From Nocardiopsaceae bacterium (GTDB lineage Bacteria > Actinomycetota > Actinomycetes > Streptosporangiales > Streptosporangiaceae): DNA of 9,458 bases. Location of the stretch: positions 1 through 9,458 of the forward strand of contig JAIRTY010000580.1 of assembly GCA_031254715.1 (NCBI GenBank), given 5' to 3'. The notes under the pieces are model-generated. The model was not told the origin of the DNA. It saw only the letters and a list, made by a program, of their open reading frames with translations, and searched no databases. Positions 1 to 4,916 of the stretch are shown here, piece by piece (position 1 is the first letter of the stretch; each line of letters starts with the position of its first letter). The translations under genes and the position numbers were made by a program.

Positions 1-282
1 GGAGCCCATCCCTGCTTCAACGGGCCCCACACGCAATGGCTGGACGACGGCGGGATTGTTGCCCACCCCACCTACCGCCTAGCCCGATGGCACCCGGAAG
101 CGCCATGGTGGGGACCCTATGTCCGGAGGCGGGTCGGGATGCGTCAGCACCCGCTGGCTGAGGTGCTGAACGCCTTCATCACAGCCGGGCTGGCAATCGA
201 GCACGTCGCCGAGCCAGGCGACCGGCCCGTCCCAGCCATCCTTGCCATCCGCGCTCACAAGCTACGAACCCCCCGGCCGTAG
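1..282 (+). CDS. SAM-dependent methyltransferase, C-terminal part (5' truncated by window edge)
   Basis: The frame beginning at base 1 stays open for 93 codons to a TAG at 280-282 and has no start inside the window, so the gene begins upstream. The visible protein begins GAHPCFNGPHTQW and has an HPCF segment, then WGPYVRRRVGMRQHPLAEVLN, an amphipathic stretch (NAFITAGLAIEHVAEPGD) and the ending PVPAILAIRAHK. This pattern (HPCF, RRRVGMRHxPL, LNAFxxAGL, EPGDxPVPAILAI) matches, from memory, the C-terminal third of actinobacterial class I SAM-dependent methyltransferases of the Methyltransf_11/25 type. The SAM-binding glycine-rich loop would lie in the missing N-terminal part, so neither cofactor site nor substrate can be judged. 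It is followed by an inverted repeat 14 bases downstream. Confidence 0.75.
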   Translation, partial: GAHPCFNGPHTQWLDDGGIVAHPTYRLARWHPEAPWWGPYVRRRVGMRQHPLAEVLNAFITAGLAIEHVAEPGDRPVPAILAIRAHKLRTPRP

Positions 283-295
283 ACTGGGACACCTC

Positions 296-308
296 GCACG
301 ATTCGTGC
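296..308. terminator. Short perfect inverted repeat after the methyltransferase gene
   Basis: GCACGA and TCGTGC face each other around a single T (296-308), 14 bases past the methyltransferase stop codon. As RNA this gives a 5-bp stem with an ATT loop and no U-run. It could be a weak terminator for the methyltransferase or an operator for the gene at 379. Neither role is proven. Confidence 0.3.
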
Positions 309-313
309 CAGCA

Positions 314-339
314 GCTTGCAACTCACGTCAGAAGCAAGC
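314..339. repeat. Inverted repeat GCTTGC / GCAAGC in the 283-378 intergenic region
   Basis: GCTTGC at 314-319 is matched by GCAAGC at 334-339 with a 14-base spacer. It sits in the 96-base gap between the methyltransferase and the membrane protein and could form a hairpin upstream of the latter's ribosome binding site (AAGGA, 368-372). A regulatory or terminating role is a guess; a 6-bp repeat of this kind can also arise by chance. Confidence 0.25.
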
Positions 340-378
340 CGCTCGTGCCGCTTCGGTGCCCAACCTCAAGGACAGTGA

Positions 379-969
379 ATGCCGCCGGGATCAGCGCTTT
401 TTGCCGGCAGCTCGCGGCCGCCAGCACCGCTACTGGCCCAGCCCTGGGAGGGAGGGGTCACCGGGTGGATCGTGGTTTTCGGCGCCTTGCTCGCCGAGTT
501 GGTCGCGGGTCTCGTCACCAACCGGATGCCCATGGCAATCGCAGCCCCGGCACTGGTGGTTCCCGTGGTAGTGGCCGCCGGGTTCGCTGTTGTGCAGTGG
601 TGGCAGGTGCGCTCATCCAAAGGGGACCCCGTTAGCTGGTGGCACCTGGGCGGCGTGGCCGGCGCGCTGTTCACCTGGATCGTCTACCCCACAGTTCCCG
701 ACCGCTTGGCACAGGCTGGAAACGCAAAACAAGCCTGCTTCGTTCTGCACGGAAGCGCCACGCCCGATTGCTTGCACCGTGCCACTCAGGCCATGACCAG
801 CCACGCCCTGGTGTGGTGGCTAACCGGAGCGGTGATTCTCGGTGCGGCACTGCTGACCCGCCGATCCCGGATCGCGCCGTGGGCGGCGATCCCGGCAGCA
901 CTCGGAGGCTGCCTGCTTGCTTACCACTTTCTTGAGCTGCTGGTTCTCTACTACCAACCAGGCGGCTGA
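379..969 (+). CDS. Hypothetical five-helix integral membrane protein (196 aa)
   Basis: I do not recognise the family. The ATG at 379 is supported by AAGGA at 368-372 with a 6-base spacing. After about 28 proline-rich residues the protein has hydrophobic segments at about 28-46, 52-73, 88-105, 143-160 and 166-191, which suggests five membrane helices. Between helices 3 and 4 lies a polar loop of about 35 residues with two cysteines, C120 and C131, that could form a disulfide if the loop faces outward. A basic RRSR follows helix 4. The C-terminus is short (YYQPGG). No enzyme motif is visible. The next gene, a DMT exporter, starts 35 bases downstream on the same strand, so the two may be co-transcribed. 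A GTG at 472 is an alternative start, but its purine-rich upstream run is about 14 bases away. Confidence 0.7.
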   Translation: MPPGSALFAGSSRPPAPLLAQPWEGGVTGWIVVFGALLAELVAGLVTNRMPMAIAAPALVVPVVVAAGFAVVQWWQVRSSKGDPVSWWHLGGVAGALFTWIVYPTVPDRLAQAGNAKQACFVLHGSATPDCLHRATQAMTSHALVWWLTGAVILGAALLTRRSRIAPWAAIPAALGGCLLAYHFLELLVLYYQPGG

Positions 970-1004
970 TCATTGCGCAAGCTGGGTCATGACCGGCCTG
1001 CGGC

Positions 1005-1937
1005 ATGACGGGCCAGTCGAGCAGGGCGGTCCGCCGGGCGACCACGATCCGGCTGGTGCTGCTGGCGCTGGTCTGGGGATCGAGCTTCCTGTGGATCAAG
1101 CTCGCCATCCGGGGCCTGTCCCCGGTCGAAGTCACATTTGCCCGCCTGATCCTCGGCTCGCTCGTCCTGTTCGCGATTGCCGCCATCCGGCGCGGCCCCC
1201 TGCCGCGCTCCCCGGTGATCTGGGCTCACATCGCGGTGGCGTCGGTGTTCGGCAACGCCGCGCCGTACCTGCTGTTCGCCCTGGGTGAGCAGCACGTCGC
1301 GTCGTCCACGGCCGGGATGCTGAACGCCACCACGCCGCTATGGACCGTCGTGGTGGCGCTGACGACCCGCCACCAGCGGGCGGTCTCGGCCCGGCAGGCG
1401 GCCGGGCTCGTGATCGGCTTCGGCGGGGCGGTGCTGATCTTCTCACCCTGGCAGAGCGCGGGCGGGCTGGCCTCAGTCGGCGCGATCGAGTCCGTCGCGG
1501 CCGGGGCGAGCTACGGGATCAGCTACGTCTATATGGACCGGTTCCTGGCCCGGCGCGGGATCAGCCCGGTCACCCTGTCCGCCTGCCAGCTGCTATCGGC
1601 ATCCGTCCTGCTGGCGGTCGTCCTGGGCGTGACCGGCGCGCCGGCTCCGCGCCTGGATGCCAGCGTGGTCGTCAGCACCGTCATCCTGGGCCTGGCCGCG
1701 ACCGGCGCGGCATACGTGCTGAACTACCAGATCATCACCAGCGAGGGTGCCACGGTGGCGTCCACGGTGACCTACCTGCTGCCGGTGGTCGCCATCATCC
1801 TCGGGGTGCTGGTGCTGGGCGAGCACATCACCGTGCTGGTACTGGGCGGAATCGCCCTGATCCTGGCCGGGGTAGCGCTGACCCGCAACCGTGCTCAGCG
1901 TGCCAGGCCCAGGGAGATAACCCGGAGGCCACAGTGA
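1005..1937 (+). CDS. EamA/DMT-superfamily transporter (RhaT/YdcZ-like permease)
   Basis: The 310-residue protein has the standard length and build of a drug/metabolite transporter: two EamA repeats (about 15-146 and 155-293) with ten predicted membrane helices. Typical signatures are ALVWGSSF in helix 1 (21-28), a helix 3-4 segment with NAAPYLLFALGEQHVAS (84-100), STAGMLNATTPLWT (101-114) before helix 4-5, and YLLPVVAIILGVLVLGE (257-273) near the end. The basic C-terminal tail (residues 294-310) would be cytoplasmic. Family members export amino acids, nucleosides or other metabolites across the cytoplasmic membrane; the substrate cannot be read from sequence. The ATG at 1005 lacks a clear Shine-Dalgarno, but the reading frame begins naturally there and an ATG at 989 is out of frame. 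The gene follows the membrane protein by 35 bases and may be read from its promoter. Confidence 0.9.
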   Translation: MTGQSSRAVRRATTIRLVLLALVWGSSFLWIKLAIRGLSPVEVTFARLILGSLVLFAIAAIRRGPLPRSPVIWAHIAVASVFGNAAPYLLFALGEQHVASSTAGMLNATTPLWTVVVALTTRHQRAVSARQAAGLVIGFGGAVLIFSPWQSAGGLASVGAIESVAAGASYGISYVYMDRFLARRGISPVTLSACQLLSASVLLAVVLGVTGAPAPRLDASVVVSTVILGLAATGAAYVLNYQIITSEGATVASTVTYLLPVVAIILGVLVLGEHITVLVLGGIALILAGVALTRNRAQRARPREITRRPQ

Positions 1938-1984
1938 CCAGCGGTGTAACGACTTCGCGCGATCTTCCGCCCGGCGGGACGCCG

Positions 1985-2381
1985 TCAGGCTGGCGGGTGG
2001 AGCAGCGCCTCAGCAATTTCCTGCACCCGCGCGAGCGTGATTCCGGTGCGCTGCTCCACGTCCAGCGGGTGATCGGTAGGTTCAACCTCGACGAGCGGCC
2101 GCTGGCCGACACGCTGCATGTGCACGTGCGTCTTAAGCTCAAGCGTCGATGTCTGATAGAGCGGCAACTCGGTGGAAAGCCAGCCAAAGCTTGGTGGCTC
2201 CCCTTCCCGCCCGGGCGTGGTCCACAGCGACACCATCCGCTGGAAGCTCGCGCGGCCGAGGGACACCCAGACGCCCCATTGACGGGTGCCAGTAGGCCGG
2301 GGCGTCCGTTCCGTAAGACATCGGCATGCTCTCGTGGCGTTCGCCGCAGCAGTGGCACAGGTAGCCCGGCTCGCCCGACAC
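1985..2381 (-). pseudogene. DUF2199-family gene broken by an internal deletion and frameshift
   Basis: Two halves of one DUF2199 domain lie in different minus-strand frames. The N-terminal half starts at a GTG (2381) and reads SGEPGYLCHCCGERHES, then MSYGTDAPAYW, ending near 2289. It carries the C-x2-C...H knuckle (CHCCGERH) and the short conserved block typical of the family N-terminus. The C-terminal half, from about 2284 to the TGA at 1985-1987, reads WGVWVSL (from 2278), FGWLSTELPLY, LELKTHVH, RPLVEVEPTDHPL and EQRTGITLARVQEIAEALLH, all family hallmarks. Family members normally have roughly 35-45 residues between these blocks, including a conserved D/R-rich stretch. Here the blocks are joined almost directly and out of frame at about 2279-2288. 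The length is therefore about 128 residues rather than about 160. A base-calling slip alone would not remove the middle, so a real deletion is likely. The family function is unknown. Confidence 0.75.
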
Positions 2382-2562
2382 GCGGTGAGCATAGCGTCCC
2401 GAGCCGGACGAGATACTCGATGCCCACGACCGACCGCCCCGCCGTGAATGCCGGGCTCCTGTTCCTACCGTTCGTGGCCGATCCGGCCATGATTCTCACC
2501 GGGGTCGCCTGACGCCGTGCTCCCGGTGGGCCAGGATCACGTTGCAGGGAAGATGTACGGGA
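2382..2562. other. Intergenic stretch without a recognisable gene
   Basis: This 181-base gap between the DUF2199 pseudogene and the zinc-ribbon gene is open in several frames but shows no conserved protein block. The longest minus-strand reading (starting near 2499) runs on into the antisense of neighbouring genes and looks like chance. It may hold the promoter of the DUF2199 gene. I see no clear -10/-35 pair. Confidence 0.4.
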
Positions 2563-2841
2563 CTAGGGAGCGCGCCGCTGGGTGTAGCGGTCGATGCTGC
2601 CGCACTTCGGGCACTTCCGCCACTGCTGCAGTGTCTCGAACTCCTGGTCAGCGGTCGCGTCCCGGCGGTGCGCCTCCTCCAGCAGGTAGTGCATGCCAGC
2701 GTCGGACAAGGCGGCGTTGCCGGAACCCAGGACGCTCGGGACCGAAAAGCCGCGTCCCCAGCGGCTTCTCGGCCTGGCGCGCGCCGCCCGCGCGGGCACG
2801 GCCCAATGATCCCCGCATTGCAGGCACGTCCGCTCCACCAT
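2563..2841 (-). CDS. Small four-cysteine zinc-ribbon protein (92 aa)
   Basis: The protein has two CxxC knuckles: CLQC (C6 and C9) near the N-terminus and CPKC (C77 and C80) near the C-terminus. The ending KCPKCGSIDRYTQRR resembles many small actinobacterial zinc-ribbon proteins. The four cysteines could bind one zinc and bring the two ends together around a central Arg/Gly-rich linker (about 18-42) and an acidic helix (about 50-75). Third codon positions are strongly G/C, as expected for a real gene here. I chose the ATG at 2841 because the first knuckle follows at once. An ATG at 2868 (nine codons upstream) would add a TTA codon, very rare in this GC class, and no conserved residues. No Shine-Dalgarno is clear. 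The function is unknown; RNA or protein binding would be a guess. Confidence 0.6.
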   Translation of the reverse strand: MVERTCLQCGDHWAVPARAARARPRSRWGRGFSVPSVLGSGNAALSDAGMHYLLEEAHRRDATADQEFETLQQWRKCPKCGSIDRYTQRRAP

Positions 2842-2920
2842 GCGAGAACGGACTAAGCGCCAGCCCATGCCCGGAGAGTACATCCGCCAGGATGCACAGC
2901 CAAGGTCGACGGGTTGCACG

Positions 2921-3115
2921 TCAGGCCGGGCGGGGCAGGCGGCGCGTTGCAGTCGGGGCTGGCCTCCGGATGGCTCCCACAGGCCGCGTGATGCCGCGAA
3001 ACACCGACGAGATAGCCGATGCCAGCCGGGCTGCTTGCTCGTCAGCGCGCCGGATCTCGGCAGGGCTCTTCGCCCGCTCGATCTGGTAGAGCCCGCAGCT
3101 GTTGTAGGGCACCAC
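2921..3115 (-). CDS. Possible small hypothetical protein (64 aa)
   Basis: A short minus-strand frame with G/C-rich third positions encodes a tyrosine-containing N-terminus (VPYNSCGLYQIERAK), then an amphipathic helical block (SPAEIRRADEQAARLASAI) and a basic proline-rich tail. I do not recognise a family. Three in-frame GTG codons are possible starts: 3124, 3115 and 3112. AGGGGA at 3125-3130 is 9 bases from the GTG at 3115 but directly abuts the GTG at 3124, so 3115 is the best choice. The zinc-ribbon gene follows on the same strand after a 79-base gap, and the two could share a transcript. If this frame is not a gene, 2842-3259 is an empty 418-base gap. Confidence 0.35.
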   Translation of the reverse strand: MVPYNSCGLYQIERAKSPAEIRRADEQAARLASAISSVFRGITRPVGAIRRPAPTATRRLPRPA

Positions 3116-3165
3116 TATCCTCACTCCCCTTCACGGCATCGCCCATGGATGCTGTTCTGGGGTGT

Positions 3166-3202
3166 GGACCGGCTAGTGACCCGCAATTCATCGGTCCGGT
3201 CC
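3166..3202. repeat. Inverted repeat GGACCGG / CCGGTCC
   Basis: GGACCGG at 3166-3172 is mirrored by CCGGTCC at 3196-3202 with a 23-base spacer. It lies between the VOC gene and the small gene at 2921-3115, both read leftward. It could form a hairpin that ends the VOC transcript, or a control site for the small gene. There is no U-tract. Confidence 0.3.
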
Positions 3203-3219
3203 CGGCGAGATTCAATCCG

Positions 3220-3231
3220 GCCCGATCGGGC
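3220..3231. promoter_or_regulatory. 12-bp perfect palindrome GCCCGATCGGGC
   Basis: The 12 bases read the same on both strands, with no loop. That suits a dimeric regulator's operator better than a terminator. It lies 28 bases past the VOC stop codon and upstream of the small minus-strand gene. In DNA this GC-rich a 12-bp palindrome can occur by chance, so the call is weak. Confidence 0.25.
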
Positions 3232-3259
3232 TCGAACGGCGTGGCACCCGGCAACCGGC

Positions 3260-3685
3260 TCAATTGATGCAGAACTCGTTGCCTTCGGGGTCAGCCATCA
3301 CGGCGAAGTAGTCGTACTCATCCGCTTCGGTGCGCAGATAAGTCCCCCCAATGGCCTGCAGCCGCTCGACCTCGCCAGCCACCTGGCGCCGCCGTGTCTC
3401 CGCCGGTACCTCACCGGCCGCGCTCACCCGCACGTCAAGGTGCACCCGGTTCTTGCCGGCCTTCGGCTCGGGGACGCGATGGAACAGCACCCGCGGCCCG
3501 GCCCCGGCCGGGTCAGCCACCGCTGACCAGGACTCATCCGCGCCCCCAGCCGACCGAGAGAAATCCTGCCAGCTCGCATATCCACCTGGGGGCGCGGCGA
3601 CCGCGTAGCCGAGCACAGCGGCCCAGAACGTCGCCAGCCGGTCCGGATCGGCGCAATCAATCGCCACCTGGAGTCGTCTTGTCAC
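3260..3685 (-). CDS. VOC-family protein, Glyoxalase_6-like (141 aa)
   Basis: The protein has the vicinal-oxygen-chelate pattern of the actinobacterial Glyoxalase_6 group: VAIDCADPDRLATFWAAVLGY at the N-terminus, VLFHRVPEPKAGKNRVHLDV in the middle, then VERLQAIGGTYL and the closing DPEGNEFCIN. VOC proteins are small cytoplasmic enzymes or binding proteins that act on varied small molecules. The substrate and any metal use cannot be told here, although the H of VHLDV and the E of GNEF are at usual ligand positions. I chose the GTG at 3685 (product begins VTRRLQVAIDC), with GAGGA at 3696-3700 ten bases upstream. A GTG at 3709 would add eight residues (MPFEDDGL) not typical of the family. The start overlaps by four bases (GTGA) the end of a doubtful 47-codon frame. 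The ligase gene lies divergently, 237 bases away. Confidence 0.85.
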   Translation of the reverse strand: MTRRLQVAIDCADPDRLATFWAAVLGYAVAAPPGGYASWQDFSRSAGGADESWSAVADPAGAGPRVLFHRVPEPKAGKNRVHLDVRVSAAGEVPAETRRRQVAGEVERLQAIGGTYLRTEADEYDYFAVMADPEGNEFCIN

Positions 3686-3922
3686 CAGGCCATCATCCTC
3701 GAACGGCACGAGCCATGCCGGTTCCGTGCGTCCGCGGCCACCAGCCGAACCGGCGCGCCGTCTCTTCGTCCTCGCCGGCGAGGTGGGGGGACGTTGTCAT
3801 CGGTGTGCCCATTCAGGACGATCATGTCATCTGTCAGCGACGGAACCATGGCTCTGCCCAGTGTCGCACCCCGCCACGACGTAGCGTTTCCCATGCCTCG
3901 AACGCAACCGGGAGGAGGCTCG

Positions 3923-4876
3923 ATGACCGGATCGCTGGACGGCGTCAAGGTTGTGGTGGTCTGCGGCGGCACCTCGGCCGAGGCTGAGGTCTCGCTGGTC
4001 ACCGGGCAGATGGTGGCCGAGGCACTGGAGCGGTGCGGCGCTATGGTGCGGACCGTGCAGCCTGACGGCACGCTGATCGACGCGCTGCGGGCGGGCGACG
4101 CGGACGTCGTGTTCCCCGCCCTGCATGGCCCGCTGGGGGAGGACGGCTGCCTGCAGGGGCTGCTGGAGTACCACGGCGTCCCGTATGCGGGCAGCGGGGT
4201 AAGGGCCTCCGCCTGCGCCAATGACAAGATCACCGCAAAACGGATCTTCCGCGATGCCGGCTTGCCGCTCGCCGCGGACCTGGTCGTCAGCCAGGCTGGC
4301 GACCGCGCCGAGGCGGTCAAGCGGGTACAGGAGGCACTGGGCGAGGACGTGGTGGTGAAGCCGGCGTGCCAGGGCTCGGCGATCGGGGTGAGCTTCGCCC
4401 GCGGGCCCGAAGAACTGGCCGCGGCGCTGGCGGCTGCGCTGGAGTTCGGGGATGACGTGCTGGTCGAAGAGCGCATCCAGGGCGGCGAGATCACGGCCGG
4501 GGTGCTCGACCTGGGGGGGAGCCCTGGCCCGCTGCCGCTGATCGATATCCGCACGCCCGCCGAGACCTGGTACGACTACCAGCACCGCTACACCGCGGGC
4601 CTGTCCGAGCACGTGATTCCGGCGCCGCTGCCCGAGTCGGTCTACCGGCTCGTGCAGGAGACAGCGGTCTCTGCGCACCAGGTGCTGGGATGCCGGCACC
4701 TGTCCCGGGTGGACTTCGTGGTGTCGCCGGCCGGCCGGGTCGCCCTGCTGGAGGTCAACACCATGCCGGGGATGACCCCGACCAGCCTGTACCCGGACGC
4801 CGCCAGGCACGCCGGGTACAGCTTCGACGACCTGGTGTCGGCGTTCATCCGGGACGCGCTCGGCCGGCCTGGCTAG
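3923..4876 (+). CDS. ddl: D-alanine--D-alanine ligase, short DdlB-like form (317 aa)
   Basis: This ATP-grasp enzyme joins two D-alanines for the end of the peptidoglycan stem peptide in the cytoplasm. Matched by eye to E. coli DdlB, the key residues are present: the GGTSAEAEVSL loop with E20 (DdlB E15), the signature HGPLGEDGCLQG (68-79), K103, K146, GSAIGV with S152 (S150), the WYDYQHRY loop with Y223 (Y216), R262 in SRVDF, and E277/N279 in LLEVNTMPGMT. The E-S-Y triad that orders the active site is thus intact, and the Tyr favours D-Ala rather than D-lactate as second substrate. At 317 residues it is nearer DdlB (306) than the roughly 370-390-residue ligases I recall as typical of actinomycetes, so it may be a second copy. 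The frame is open from 3794, but the ATG at 3923 has GGAGGAGG at 3911-3918 and begins where the fold begins. Confidence 0.9.
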   Translation: MTGSLDGVKVVVVCGGTSAEAEVSLVTGQMVAEALERCGAMVRTVQPDGTLIDALRAGDADVVFPALHGPLGEDGCLQGLLEYHGVPYAGSGVRASACANDKITAKRIFRDAGLPLAADLVVSQAGDRAEAVKRVQEALGEDVVVKPACQGSAIGVSFARGPEELAAALAAALEFGDDVLVEERIQGGEITAGVLDLGGSPGPLPLIDIRTPAETWYDYQHRYTAGLSEHVIPAPLPESVYRLVQETAVSAHQVLGCRHLSRVDFVVSPAGRVALLEVNTMPGMTPTSLYPDAARHAGYSFDDLVSAFIRDALGRPG

Positions 4877-4885
4877 CAGCGGGTA

Positions 4886-4916
4886 CCTGGCCCCGGGCCC
4901 CCGGGCGCTTACCAGG
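4886..4916. terminator. GC-rich hairpin between convergent ddl and espI-like genes
   Basis: CCCGG (4892-4896) can pair with CCGGG (4901-4905) around a GCCC loop, and CCTGG (4886-4890) can pair with CCAGG (4912-4916) outside it. The two genes end at 4876 and 4909, so a 32-base gap must stop both transcripts. The outer arm runs into the last codons of the minus-strand gene. No U-run follows, which is common in GC-rich actinomycetes. This is inferred from sequence only. Confidence 0.4.

Noticed and set aside
1340..2512. Plus-strand 390-codon frame from inside the DMT gene across the DUF2199 region
   Set aside because: The first part is a shifted frame of the transporter and the rest is antisense to the DUF2199 remains. 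No family block is present.
2840..3526. Plus-strand 228-codon frame through the small genes and the VOC gene
   Set aside because: Its right half is antisense to the VOC gene, whose conserved ends are on the minus strand, and the left half shows no conserved block.
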